A stretch of 64,000 nt of DNA from Salinicola halophyticus (GCF_003206695.1 NZ_PZJN01000008.1:32791-96790), one strand, 5' to 3'; numbered from the stretch's first letter, positions 38,309 to 48,541 are shown. The notes: generated by a model from the letters alone, not told the origin. Numbers and translations: made by a program.

Positions 38309-40729
38309 CTACATCCAATCCTGGATCTTGTTGTCCTTGAACACCTCGATCAAAACAGAAATAGCTATAACCAAAACCAGCAAAACAACGCCCACGGCGG
38401 TTGCAGCTGCGCCGAAAATTAGTGCACCCAGTTTCGTAAAGGCCACCATAGCAACAAAGCTCGTTATCCCCGAGGTTAAAAACAGTGCCCCAACCCAGCC
38501 ATTCCCTTCCTGAATTTCCTGCCACCCACGAATGCCATCCCAGACAGCCATCAAAACACCAGCCCCGACACCTAGCCCCCGCCCAACGAATCTTATAAAG
38601 CGTCCGACATAGCGCTCGATGGCTTGTCCCAATCGACTACCGGCTTTCGTGGCACTCTCAGACCATTTACCGACCGTTTCCGCGACCGTGCCTAGCAGCC
38701 CAGCCATACCCGTGCGAAAACGCCGTTGGTTCTCACCTCGCTCGTGGGCCATGCTGCTGTCCAGATCATCGGACAGTTTGAACAGCGCCATGGCCTGCAG
38801 AATACCCGCGACCACACCGAGCCCAGCCTCGGTAGGCAGCAATTGCCGCCACCTGAGCTGCGTCATCGCGCGCCGATCTGCCTGGGTAAGGATTGCCGAT
38901 TCCGCCAGTTGCCTTGCACCACCTTGCGCATTCAAGCCGGGGAAATCTTCGATGACTTTGGGATTGGCCAGAATCAAGTAGCGAAATCTTCCGGTCCCTT
39001 CGACCGGCACGCCATAGATACGCGCCTTGCGCATATGAATATCGATGGCGCGATTGAGGTCTTCCAGATTACCAATCTCGGGATTGATGGCCGCCATCTT
39101 TGCGACCAACTCGGCTATCGCTGCTTTCTTGCTCATCGTCACGTCAGCCAGAATGACCGGCGAACGTGCAATGACCCCCATACCGACTAGCGCAGGACCA
39201 ACGACACCATCGACCGCCTTGGCCGCCACCTTAGCGAAGGGACCGCCCAAAGCGGCAGTCAGTCGGACCACGGCGTTCTGGCTACCATCCTGCAGGGCCT
39301 GAAGGGCATTTTCATAGCCACTGATCAAGCCATCCCATGGTAAACCGCGTAGGGAGTCAGGCTGTAAACCACCACTGACGTGCCCTTCCCAGCGCTCCAA
39401 TATGATCTTCTGGTTGTAACCCAGTGCCCGCAGCGCCAGATTACGTTGATCGAGATTCGACGCGGATAACCAGCGGTGATATAGGTCCGCACAGGGCGAG
39501 TACTCCTGCGTATCTTGGATACAGATCAGCATGGCATCCACGAACGCAGCGCCAGATTCGATATCTTGGTCATCATGCCCAGCATCCAGTTGGCGACGAA
39601 GCTGACCGCTCTGCATCCAACTGACATGAGCACGCGCCAGGGGCGCAATGCGGTTCTTGTCGAAGTCTCGCATCTCACTCTGCCACGCGGCTTCCCAGGT
39701 CTGAAGCCGAGACATATCCAGCTTGGCGGTATAGTCGTTCCAGGCATCCTCCTTGGCGGCCGCCAACTGTGCTGGCGTAGGGTTGCGCCAACGCTCCAGC
39801 ATCTCCTCCTGGCGCTCTTGAAAACCATCGACCAGCAGGCCGGCCAACGCACGGCCCCCCGCGCCGGGGCCACCGTAGACCGTCTGATAAGCGTCACGCT
39901 CGGTACGGTAGATCTGGCGATTTTCAGCATCCTCGCGAATGCCTTGGCGGATGTTATTGATGGCCGACGAGACCGCCAGAGGGCGGGCCTGTTCAGGGTC
40001 GGCCATTTTCTCCTTCAACCTTACGCCCGTCAGGCTGGCGAGATCTGCCGAAATCCCCACCGGGTCTTCCAGCGCGACCAGCATGGGTGTCATATCCAGC
40101 GGTTCGGCCTGCTCGTCTGCCCACCGCTTGAGTCCCTCGACCTGCTCTTTCATGCCATGGAACGGAAATGGGCTGAACTCGAAAGCGTGTCCGTCCTGAC
40201 GCCCCCAGGTTCCCGAGGCACCAGGACGCCATGTACTTGAAGCACCATGCCGATCTGGTGGCGTCCAGACACGCCCAGCCTCAGCGACGATGTCCCCCAA
40301 TTTTTCCAGCGACTCTGCGTATTGGGTGCTTCCCCCGCGCCACTCCGTGAGAGAGATGCGGCGCATGTTGTCACGTCGCTGGTTCACGTTGGTTGCGTGT
40401 TCTTTCCAGACCCGCTTGGTCCAGGCCACGTCGGAGAAGGAGAGATAGACGTTATGGGCCTTGTCGGCATCGGGAACCATTACGCAACGCCCCGGATAGG
40501 CGTGCGAGGGGTTGGCGGCGCAGGCAAACTCCTGCTCGTCGGCAGGCGGCTGCAAGCGGCCATCGATGGGCTGCGGACTATCGGGATCGATCGCCACCAC
40601 TTCGTCGTGGGAGACGTCGACGTATTCGATCAGGTAGCCCTTGTCGGTGACGACATGGCCGATCCAGCGGCCGCAAGCATCATTAAAGGCAAAGCGATAA
40701 GGTACCTCGCACGCCTTAATCGAAGCCAC
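38309..40729 (-). pseudogene. Decayed VasX-like T6SS effector (module 3)
   Basis: 806 readable residues clearly related to the effector at 42292-44955: shared blocks include TDKGYLIEYVDVSHD, DPDSPQPIDGRL, HPGRCVMVPDADKA and VAWTKRVWKEHA. The homologous N-terminus (about 80-90 residues with the C-x-x-C start) is missing; the best start is GTG 40729, directly after a stop codon. At the 3' end a TAG (38311-38309) follows IQDWM, but the same frame goes on for 33 codons (RCYFGKFEKGERYHDPKREL...) to a TGA at 38212-38210, resembling the W..RC.F tail of the module-1 effector. The last 80 residues are strongly hydrophobic. No VgrG or adaptor gene accompanies it. Probably inactive, unless suppressed. 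Confidence 0.8.
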
Positions 40730-40806
40730 CGTAAGTTATAACCACCCAACATCCTCGGGCTCCTTGACAGCATACCTCCATCTGCGAACTTTGCCAGACA
40801 ACCTGC

Positions 40807-41232
40807 TTATTGTGAAAACGGTTTGACAGTAAAGTTGACCTCTTTACCTGAGTCACTCGTATACTTGACAACCTCACACTCATCTAGGGATTCTAACCGT
40901 TCCCCCGAGCCGACTTCCGCTTCATACACAGAAGTATAATCAGGATCGCTAGACCCAATCGATCCCAGCTGTTGGTGCAATTTGGCTGATCCTGTACTCA
41001 AAACTTTCCCTTTGCTTTTGAAAGCAATGCTCACATGCCCTTCTGGGGGAGGACCCATGACCGGGGCAGTTGCAACAACAACAGCCTTTGCATCATCTGA
41101 CTTGTAGAAGATATTGCCAGGTTCACACTCAAGAATACTTACGACGGCTTCCACTTTCTCAGGCTGATCCCCTTCGCAGCCCGACAAAAAAAACAAAAGC
41201 CCGCACAAGACAAATATTTTATCGCCTTTCAA
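40807..41232 (-). CDS. Small putative lipoprotein between effector modules
   Basis: A 141-aa protein starting at TTG 41232, eight bases after AGGAG. The N-terminus is a lipoprotein signal: basic MKGDK, hydrophobic IFVLCGLLFF and the lipobox LSGC with Cys about residue 17. The remainder (Val/Ser/Gly-rich, PPPEGHVSIAFKSKGKVLSTG) looks like a beta-rich periplasmic domain; I do not recognise a family. The frame is open further upstream into the preceding gene, but that lacks a signal peptide. Lipoproteins beside T6SS effectors often serve as periplasmic immunity or as TssJ; this one does not show an obvious TssJ pattern. AT-rich like its upstream neighbour. Confidence 0.7.
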   Translation of the reverse strand: MKGDKIFVLCGLLFFLSGCEGDQPEKVEAVVSILECEPGNIFYKSDDAKAVVVATAPVMGPPPEGHVSIAFKSKGKVLSTGSAKLHQQLGSIGSSDPDYTSVYEAEVGSGERLESLDECEVVKYTSDSGKEVNFTVKPFSQ

Positions 41233-41251
41233 AACAACATCTCCTAAAAAA

Positions 41252-42289
41252 CTAAAACCCAACGAAACCCGAACCATTCTCAAACAAATTCTTGTTGAAC
41301 TGTTCTTTTTCGAGCAGCCGTTTATAGAACAGATCATTACTTAGGAACTGGCCAATTCTTTCAGGCTCTACCCAAGCAAAAGATTTTTTAGCACGAGGAG
41401 CGCATGACTTCTCAACAAATTCTGGCCACTTGGGCTCACGACATGATTTTAGCACCAACCATTGAGTGAGCACCAAAGAAGACATAAGTGGATAGTAAAC
41501 AAAAAAAAGCTTGTGACGTAGTGACACCAGGAGAGGAGAGAGGTTTGAAACAACCCTAACGAAGCAATTCCTAAAACTCACTTTCGTCGAGTAATAAATA
41601 AATTCATCTCCAGCAGCAGGAGCCGCGTCTTGAGGACCATGCTCCATATATTTTTCCAGAAAACACCAAAGGGAGAGTATGCGATAAACCTCGTCCCGAT
41701 GAAAAAAATTGCCTACTGAAAAAGTTTTCACAACTGTAGAGCCATTTAACACATGACCTCTCAGCGTGCATATTTTGCCTGTTTCATCCGTCCCTATATG
41801 CCAATACACATCTCTCCAATCCAAAGCCAAGACCCCGCCAAACTCTTCGCTCCTGAACACAAAAACCTTACCCGACACCCTGTTGAATCGGACAGGAAAA
41901 TACCTCCAAGAAAAAAAATCATATCTAAGATACATTTTCCAGAGAAGCCAACTTCCTCCACCCGCGACAACGACGAAGATAAAAGTAAAAACGAGTAAAA
42001 ACACGGCGTCGATTGCTTGTGAAAGATAATCAGACAGAAGCATAAAAAAGACAGAGACACCGCAAGAAAAAAGCACGAAGGCCCCCAATAGACAGACTAG
42101 TGTTTTTGACATCCCCCTTTGACGTTCGCTACAATCTATCATCTCGCAAAACTCAGAATTAAAGCGAACAAGCGCACCATAAGGGTCTGGCAGATAAGAA
42201 GAAGCCTTCTGCAGTAGAAAATGAGAGCGCATCTCTTCTTGAGATAGGCGCCGATTAATTTGAAAAGGTCGAGTCCAACCAAGCATCAT
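41252..42289 (-). CDS. Membrane protein, putative immunity to module-2 effector
   Basis: A 345-aa protein with two strong helices (about 62-85 and 93-120), the core RYFPVRFNRVSGKVFVFRSE typical of the DUF6708-like group, and a further hydrophobic stretch near 255-280. It begins two bases after the effector stop, so the two are surely co-expressed. Family function is not established; immunity is inferred from its place and from the membrane topology expected for protection against a VasX-like pore-former. About 42% GC, strikingly below the genome's 60%, which suggests recent transfer together with the effector body. Confidence 0.75.
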   Translation of the reverse strand: MMLGWTRPFQINRRLSQEEMRSHFLLQKASSYLPDPYGALVRFNSEFCEMIDCSERQRGMSKTLVCLLGAFVLFSCGVSVFFMLLSDYLSQAIDAVFLLVFTFIFVVVAGGGSWLLWKMYLRYDFFSWRYFPVRFNRVSGKVFVFRSEEFGGVLALDWRDVYWHIGTDETGKICTLRGHVLNGSTVVKTFSVGNFFHRDEVYRILSLWCFLEKYMEHGPQDAAPAAGDEFIYYSTKVSFRNCFVRVVSNLSPLLVSLRHKLFFVYYPLMSSLVLTQWLVLKSCREPKWPEFVEKSCAPRAKKSFAWVEPERIGQFLSNDLFYKRLLEKEQFNKNLFENGSGFVGF

Positions 42290-42291
42290 GG

Positions 42292-44955
42292 TTAATTCTC
42301 TTCGTTGCCGTCCGACATAGCCAGCATTGATTCCCTTTGGGCTTTAATGCTAGGAAAACTGCCATCCCTATTACTTCCAAAGAAGATAGTCTTATCAAGC
42401 CACTTATCCACCTCATCAGGACGCAAGAAGCCAACAGCAACCATTATAGCTGAAATAATAAGACTTAAGATAATACCAACCCCAGTTCCTGCAAAAAAGG
42501 TTATAATCCCCACAAGAAACATCGACACACCCAGCGCCATTGTGCTGTATCCGTACAGAGGGCTGACATTCCTATTTTCCAGCCCATCCCAAAACATGAG
42601 AACACCAGATATTACTGCTCCAATTGTACCGACCAGCTTTCCGGCTGCACCGATCCCGGCGGCCCGAGTTGAGGCAGTAATCTGTGATATTTGAAATGTT
42701 CTTGTAAGTTCAGCGGAACCAAAAGCAGTATTTCTCAAAGCTGCACCAGCGCTTTCCATCAATGAGCCAGTAATTGTGGCTATCCCCGAGGAAAGACCAG
42801 TGATACTTTTCACACTTGCTTTTTTGCTAAATTCATCCCAAACACTACCAAAGGAATATATAGCAAACATAGCAGACACAAAATGCCCACCCGCTTCTAA
42901 ACTCGTCATGCGGCGTATTGTTGACTGGGCATAGCTATCAAACTCTTCAGCAGTCAGCTTTACCGACACGCTGACTTCAGTCTGTGACTCGACAAGCAGC
43001 AGACCTTTATATTTATACCTTTCATCAAGGGGATCAAAAACGGCCCTAACTTCACTTGGCCCGCTATAGTATGCCTCTCTAGATATTCCTCTAACCAAGT
43101 TCTGAGTAATTTTCTTTATTTGTTGCCCAGTGGCTCTGGCTTCAACCTCTACTAGACGGTAGTTAGCATTATGAGCTTTGGCCACTCCCCCCATCATTGC
43201 CACCACCCTAATTTCCGAAGAGCTTCCGACCATTTCACCGGATGCCATGTCGTACACTTGCTGTAACTTTTTAATCAAACCCCCACTATACTCATAAGTA
43301 TAGTGAGACAAAGTTTTCATGGCGTCCTTCCTTTGCCTGTCAGTAAGATCACCTAAAGCTGAATTGATCACACCCCAAAGATTGGAGGCTACTCCGTCCC
43401 ACCCTCCCTGTGGCTCATAAGTAGATTGACCAATACTGTTCCAGCTAGCCACCAAGGAGTCATTATTGAAACAAAACCCACGACTCAGGATAGCATCATC
43501 ATTCTCGGGATCATCCTCCAAACATCTCTCAAGGTGGCCAAACACAATCTTGCTGTATGATGCATCCTTAATAAGAAGGTATAGCGCCATCACGTAATGA
43601 ACGCCACTGGAAATGCTTTTTTTGTCATAATTATACTTAAAGCCATTTTTTAAGAGGGATGACTCAAGCCAGCCAACATAAGCCCGATCTAATGGCCTTG
43701 AAAACTTCTCCTCAAAGTCATTAAGTTGAGTGGGGTACTCGACCTTTAAAAAAGTTTCATGAGCGGAGAAATTATATCTCTCTTTATATTTCTCCCATGC
43801 TCTTTTATGAACGAGATTAATATCATCTTCGCTCAATCTCTTCGCTTCTTCCATGGCTCGCGCAACGCCAGATAGCCCCGGCTGCCCTCCATATGCAGCT
43901 CCAACATGGGCTGGCATGATGGCTCCAAGGACTCCCATCAGCGCACTTCTGCTTTCAGCAGTTGCTACTTCAGCTCCATTTTCAACTGCAGACCTCACAG
44001 TTTGAATCATTGCAGCCGATTCATGCTTTCTTTTTCTATCCGGCTCGTTCGCCCACTCCAGAACCCTTTCTCGGCTTAATTCTTTTATTTCCATGGCTAC
44101 TGCCACTGGATCAACCAACCCAATGACTGCTGCATCCATATTTAATGGCTTAGCCTGTAGTCTTGCCCAGGAGGAGAGCGGTTCAATTTGTTCGCGCATT
44201 CCATCCATAGGAAAAGGACTAGAATTAAAGGCTGTACTTCTCATCACATTGTCTTCTGATGGCGCGGAACCATTACTATGGCTAGGCGGCACCCAGCGGT
44301 ATTTAGCTTCAGCCAGGTATTCTTCGACCTTATCTAAAGAGTCAACATACTCAGCTTGTTTTTCGCGCCAATCTGCCAGCGATATTTTACGCATATAGTC
44401 GCGACTAGAATCTTCGTTAGCAGCATATTTTTTCCAGACGCGTTTGGTCCATGCGACCTCAGAAAACACAAAATAAACATCTCCCGCTTTGTCAGCATCC
44501 GGAATCATAACACATCTTCCGGGATGAGCATGATCGGGAGAAACATTACAAGTAAACTCTTGTTTCTCGACAGGCGGTTCAAGCCTACCGTCAATTGACT
44601 GAGGGCTATCTGGATCTAGAGAAGAAACCACATCGTGTGACAGATCAACATATTCAATCAAATAGCCCTTCTCTGTTACAGAGTATCCAGTCCATCGCCC
44701 TCGAAGTTCGTTAAAGACGTAAAGGTAACCCTCCCTCAAAAGCCTCATCGTATAGTGCTGCCCATCCGGCAAGTTTATTTCGCTCACTGTTTCATCGATT
44801 AATGGACCATGGATTTCAGGGCCAGGAGGATGCCCGGCCTGATCTCCCCCATCCGTTCGCGTGACGGCATATCGCAGCGGCAGAATCGGCAACCCGCTGC
44901 GCTGGCACACGCGACAGTTGGCGATCGACTGTACGTCCTCGGATGCTCCACTCAT
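42292..44955 (-). CDS. VasX-like T6SS effector, module 2
   Basis: An 887-aa protein of the VasX / BTH_I2691-like effector type. The N-terminus holds CRVCQRSGLPILPLRYA (about 14-30) and, from 72, LREGYLYVFNELRGRW, the hallmarks of the VasX N-terminal region. A long helical middle follows and a hydrophobic C-terminal block (about 770-843) precedes the tail DEVDKWLDKTIFFG. VasX proteins are injected and permeabilise the inner membrane; activity here is inferred. The ATG overlaps the adaptor stop by 4 nt. The first 45 or so codons are GC-rich like the host, the rest is AT-rich, with a sharp boundary near 44820. Confidence 0.82.
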   Translation of the reverse strand: MSGASEDVQSIANCRVCQRSGLPILPLRYAVTRTDGGDQAGHPPGPEIHGPLIDETVSEINLPDGQHYTMRLLREGYLYVFNELRGRWTGYSVTEKGYLIEYVDLSHDVVSSLDPDSPQSIDGRLEPPVEKQEFTCNVSPDHAHPGRCVMIPDADKAGDVYFVFSEVAWTKRVWKKYAANEDSSRDYMRKISLADWREKQAEYVDSLDKVEEYLAEAKYRWVPPSHSNGSAPSEDNVMRSTAFNSSPFPMDGMREQIEPLSSWARLQAKPLNMDAAVIGLVDPVAVAMEIKELSRERVLEWANEPDRKRKHESAAMIQTVRSAVENGAEVATAESRSALMGVLGAIMPAHVGAAYGGQPGLSGVARAMEEAKRLSEDDINLVHKRAWEKYKERYNFSAHETFLKVEYPTQLNDFEEKFSRPLDRAYVGWLESSLLKNGFKYNYDKKSISSGVHYVMALYLLIKDASYSKIVFGHLERCLEDDPENDDAILSRGFCFNNDSLVASWNSIGQSTYEPQGGWDGVASNLWGVINSALGDLTDRQRKDAMKTLSHYTYEYSGGLIKKLQQVYDMASGEMVGSSSEIRVVAMMGGVAKAHNANYRLVEVEARATGQQIKKITQNLVRGISREAYYSGPSEVRAVFDPLDERYKYKGLLLVESQTEVSVSVKLTAEEFDSYAQSTIRRMTSLEAGGHFVSAMFAIYSFGSVWDEFSKKASVKSITGLSSGIATITGSLMESAGAALRNTAFGSAELTRTFQISQITASTRAAGIGAAGKLVGTIGAVISGVLMFWDGLENRNVSPLYGYSTMALGVSMFLVGIITFFAGTGVGIILSLIISAIMVAVGFLRPDEVDKWLDKTIFFGSNRDGSFPSIKAQRESMLAMSDGNEEN

Positions 44956-45866
44956 GTGATGGTCTCCAGTTCCCGTGCCATGGCGAGTAACGACTGGGCT
45001 GAGAGGTCTTCACAGCGGCGCACGTAGCTGCCCTGTGTCTCGACCGTCTGATCGAGGCGCCGTCGCATCTCGGGGTGATCGTGAATGTGTGGGTGAAAAC
45101 GAGCGGCTTGCTCGGCGTAGAGCTGGCAATCCTCGGCAGCGGCAAGGCCGATTTGCTGCGCCTGGACGAGCAGGACGTCCAACGCCCGATAAGCATCGAA
45201 TGAGGCCACGGCCTCCGGCTTCAGCATGGCCAGCCGGTCGATGACGGCGTTGAGAGAGGCCATGCGGTCGATACACGACCACTGCGAGGCAGACAGCAGC
45301 GGTACACGAATTGCCAGATCGGGCACCTCGTTGCGCTCGAGCGCATGCCACTGGCCGTATTGATCCGGCCAACGCCAGCAGGTGATGGGGCCCAGCAAGC
45401 GATCCATGCTCGCGGTCTCGAGCAGCCAGCAGAGATGGCGAAAGACTCGAGGATCATAGCAGCGCAGCCACCAGCGTCTTCGGCTGCCGGGGCGGGCCTG
45501 TTCGAGCGTGAACCGGAAGTGCCTGATCACCTCTTCGGTGTCCGCCTCACTTTGCAGCAAGGCAGACAGGAAAGCGCGACCGCGCTTGGCATACTGCTCG
45601 ATCCGCTTGGCCAGATGCCCACGCTGCGTCGGCGAGAGCGCCTCCAGGCAGATCAACTGGGGCAGCAGCGGATCGCGAACCTTGACGCTCGGCGTTCGCA
45701 ACGTCCGGCTATCCAGATCGTCGCGATCGCTGGACGCGACATGTAGCGGGTTCAATAGTGCATAGCGATGCCTGCCCGGCTGTAGCCAGTCGAGATCGAA
45801 CGGCTTGGGCGCACCCACCCGGGCGGCTGGATGACACTGCGTTGGGGACGTTGTCTGACGCTCCAT
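44952..45866 (-). CDS. DUF4123-type T6SS adaptor, module 2
   Basis: A 304-aa protein with the DUF4123 pattern of a Tap/TEC chaperone: N-terminal YALLNPLHVAS, then WWLRCYDPRVFRHLCWLL in the middle and a helical C-terminus. DUF4123 adaptors load a specific effector onto its VgrG. It lies 17 bp behind vgrG and overlaps the effector gene by 4 nt, exactly where an effector-loading adaptor is expected. Its sequence is quite unlike the module-1 adaptor, matching the different effector and the different VgrG tail. Confidence 0.85.
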   Translation of the reverse strand: MERQTTSPTQCHPAARVGAPKPFDLDWLQPGRHRYALLNPLHVASSDRDDLDSRTLRTPSVKVRDPLLPQLICLEALSPTQRGHLAKRIEQYAKRGRAFLSALLQSEADTEEVIRHFRFTLEQARPGSRRRWWLRCYDPRVFRHLCWLLETASMDRLLGPITCWRWPDQYGQWHALERNEVPDLAIRVPLLSASQWSCIDRMASLNAVIDRLAMLKPEAVASFDAYRALDVLLVQAQQIGLAAAEDCQLYAEQAARFHPHIHDHPEMRRRLDQTVETQGSYVRRCEDLSAQSLLAMARELETIT

Positions 45867-45883
45867 GATGTCGGTTTCTCCCG

Positions 45884-48490
45884 CTATAGCGCACTGGCAC
45901 CGGCAGACGCCGAGTCATCCCCGGCGAACTGGGTCTCACAGGCCCCCTCCGGCAACTCGGGCATGGCGGCATCCATGCTCGCCGGCCCGCCAAAGCTGTG
46001 CTGGGCACCCTTGATATCGATCTTGCCGGGGCCGTGGACGTCGATATTGCCCCCTTCGATGCGGATATAGCCGCCACCGCTGTTCAGCAGGATGCCGTTG
46101 GCGGCGTTGATTTCGATCCGCCCTTCGGTGGAGGTAATCTTGACGTCCTTCTGCGCGGTCAACTCCATCGCATCGCTCTGGGCCTGTACTTCGACCTTGC
46201 CCCGCGCCGCGAACAACTTGATCCCGGCTTTCTGCACGAATAGCGAGAGCTTCTCGGAGATCGAGGCGACCAGGCTCTTGCCGGTGGCGATATTGACGTC
46301 CTCGCCGCTGGAGATACTCAGCGAGCGGCCCTGGGCCAGGTGGGTCGACTCCGGCGTGCTCAGGGTGATGCCGGCGGGCGAGGCCATATGCAGCCAGGGG
46401 GCTTTCATCCGCGCCGCTTCGCCCCGGCCGCCGCTGTCGGTGGCATCGCTAGCACTGGTTTGATCGGTGCTGGTCAGTTGCTCGCTGTTGCCGTAGCGGT
46501 CGTCGGCGTCATCCCCGGCCTGCTTGAGGTTCTCGCGGCTGTCGAGGGCGTCGGCGTTGTGGTCCGCCGCACTCTGGCTGAGGCTGTCGGAGAGGTGATA
46601 GGCGCTGTCGAGCTGCTGCCTGGCCGGGGTGAGGTCGAGCTGGTCGCCGCTGGCGCCGATTTGGCCCCAGCTGGTGAGGTAGAGCCCCTGGTTGGCGCGG
46701 ATGGCGCCATAGGCATCGGTACGCAGTTCGAACCCGGTGCCGCGGAAGGCGCCGCGGGTATTGCCGTTCTGGTGGATCAGGTAGCCAAGGTTGAGCTGAC
46801 TCTTCTCGCTTTCGGAGTTGAGGCGGACGCGTTCCTGATCGGTGGCGTCGTCGAACACGAGCTCATTGTATTTGCTGCCGCGATAGGTCTTGCTCTTGAA
46901 GCCGGAAAGCAGGCCGTGGCTGTGCCAGTCGGGAGCCTGTTCGCCGTTGTAGACCCGGCCGGTGATCAGCGGGCGGTCGGCATCGCCTTCGAGGAAGTCG
47001 ACAAGGACTTCCTGGCCGATCCGCGGGACGAACACGCCGCCCCAGCCGGCGCCGGCGTTGGGTTGGGAGACCCGCAGCCAGACGCTGGAGTTTTCGTCCT
47101 GCTGGCCCTGACGATCCCAGTGGAACTGTACGCGCACGCGGTTGAGGTGATCGGTGTGGATCTCTTCGTTGGCCGGGCCGACGACGGTGGCGGTCTGTGG
47201 CCCGCCGATCACCGGGCGCTGATGGGTCAGCGGATGCCGATAGGCCTGGGTGCGGCGCTGGGCGTCGAGATCGACCAGGAAGTGACCGGTACCGCCGGTG
47301 GCATAGTCAGATAAACGTTCGCCGGTAGGATCTGCGGTATCAGCCTCGAGACCGTGCGCTTTCTTGGCGGCGTCGATCTGCGGCTGCAGGCTGCCCGGCA
47401 ATGCCTGGAGCTGGGCCGAGACCGGCAGCGCGTTTTCGGCGTGGACGGTGACGCCCAGCAGCAGGAACTGTCTTTCTTCCTCACCGCCCAGATCGTGCAG
47501 CGGGTGCTGGGTGAGTTCGAACCAGCGTCCGCCCTGGAGCTGTCGGGCGCCGCCGCTGCCGCGGAAGCGCTTGGCGCGGGATTCATGCGCTTCCAGCCGG
47601 TTCTCGGTGAGACGCTCGCCGCGCTCATAGCCGTAGTAGTAATACTCGCCGGCGTAGTCGTAGACCTCGGTGTCGGGCAGGTTGCCCTGATCGCTCAGGG
47701 TATCGAGGCCGGTGCGCTTGGTCAGTGACGGCTGCTTGTAGTCGAAGGTGCCGACGCTGACGCGGGTGGGCTGCTGGCGGCGCACACCGCCCCACTGGGT
47801 CAGCGCGTCTTCCGTCTCAGTGGCATCCTGGCGATGAAAGCGGATCGCCTGGGGGCTGACCGGCTGGGTGGTATCGACGTCGTCGGTGAAGACGATGCGG
47901 TGGCCATCGAACTCATCGTCGTCGCCCGCAAACTCTGCATAGTAAAAGAGGCCTTCTTCCTCGCAGAGTCGACTGACGAAGTTGAAGTCGCTCTCTCGGT
48001 ACTGCACGCAGTAGCTGCGGGCGGGATAGTCGCGGCGTAGGTCGAAGCGGTAGCGGCCCTTGGCCAGTTCATGGCCGTCGAACACGGCGGTGAGGACATC
48101 GACGACGCTGCGGTCCTGGAAGATCCGGCTATCGCGGCCGAGCTTCAGCATCGCCAGCCACGGCACCAGCGTGAGCTGGTAGTAGGTGACGCCGCCATCC
48201 TCGCCCAGCAGCGCGGCCTCGGAAACCAAGCCGTGCAGGCGGCGATAGCTGCCGTCGGCCTGCAGAATCGACAGGTTGGCTGGCTGCGCCATCAACGTCT
48301 TGAGTTCGATGTCACCCTGCTGGGAGATACAGTCGAGGGTATAGGTGAACGGTTCGCTCACCCGCTCCTCGCCCACCAGCCGATGCGGCAGCAACGACGC
48401 CCCGGCGATCTCCAGCGTCAGCAGCCGCTGGGACTGCGACAGCCCGATATCGAAGGTGTCGAGTAGTGAATCGAGCGTGATATCAGCCAT
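45884..48490 (-). CDS. vgrG: VgrG spike protein, module 2
   Basis: An 868-aa VgrG. Gp27-like region (about 1-380, including SEPFTYTLDCISQQGDIEL and YCVQYRESDFNFVSRLCEEEGLFYY), Gp5-like OB domain (RVRVQFHWDRQGQQDENSSVWLRV) and a long beta-helical DUF2345 extension (AQGRSLSISSGEDVNIATGKS, then GKIDIKGAQHSFGGPA). The trimer tips the Hcp tube and carries effectors. Start ATG 48490 with GGGAG upstream. Roughly the first 740 residues are almost identical to the other VgrG; the last 130 diverge, and the final tail after SFGGPA is unrelated, probably the docking site for its own adaptor. Confidence 0.95.
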   Translation of the reverse strand: MADITLDSLLDTFDIGLSQSQRLLTLEIAGASLLPHRLVGEERVSEPFTYTLDCISQQGDIELKTLMAQPANLSILQADGSYRRLHGLVSEAALLGEDGGVTYYQLTLVPWLAMLKLGRDSRIFQDRSVVDVLTAVFDGHELAKGRYRFDLRRDYPARSYCVQYRESDFNFVSRLCEEEGLFYYAEFAGDDDEFDGHRIVFTDDVDTTQPVSPQAIRFHRQDATETEDALTQWGGVRRQQPTRVSVGTFDYKQPSLTKRTGLDTLSDQGNLPDTEVYDYAGEYYYYGYERGERLTENRLEAHESRAKRFRGSGGARQLQGGRWFELTQHPLHDLGGEEERQFLLLGVTVHAENALPVSAQLQALPGSLQPQIDAAKKAHGLEADTADPTGERLSDYATGGTGHFLVDLDAQRRTQAYRHPLTHQRPVIGGPQTATVVGPANEEIHTDHLNRVRVQFHWDRQGQQDENSSVWLRVSQPNAGAGWGGVFVPRIGQEVLVDFLEGDADRPLITGRVYNGEQAPDWHSHGLLSGFKSKTYRGSKYNELVFDDATDQERVRLNSESEKSQLNLGYLIHQNGNTRGAFRGTGFELRTDAYGAIRANQGLYLTSWGQIGASGDQLDLTPARQQLDSAYHLSDSLSQSAADHNADALDSRENLKQAGDDADDRYGNSEQLTSTDQTSASDATDSGGRGEAARMKAPWLHMASPAGITLSTPESTHLAQGRSLSISSGEDVNIATGKSLVASISEKLSLFVQKAGIKLFAARGKVEVQAQSDAMELTAQKDVKITSTEGRIEINAANGILLNSGGGYIRIEGGNIDVHGPGKIDIKGAQHSFGGPASMDAAMPELPEGACETQFAGDDSASAGASAL
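46270..48485 (-). repeat. Long vgrG direct repeat, copy 1 (approximate limits)
   Basis: About 2.2 kb that is near-identical to 54560-56815 apart from an insertion of several dozen bases in the other copy. Same orientation, about 8.3 kb apart, enclosing module-1 adaptor, effector and immunity genes. Confidence 0.85.
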
Positions 48491-48541
48491 GAGTGACACT
48501 CCCGCATATCATATAAAAAGAAAGCCTCTTGCCTCGGCGAC

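Noticed and set aside
46340-47314. A 324-codon plus-strand frame opposite vgrG, with a related frame opposite the second vgrG
   Set aside because: The apparent conservation between the two copies comes from the near-identical vgrG genes, not from selection on the antisense frame.
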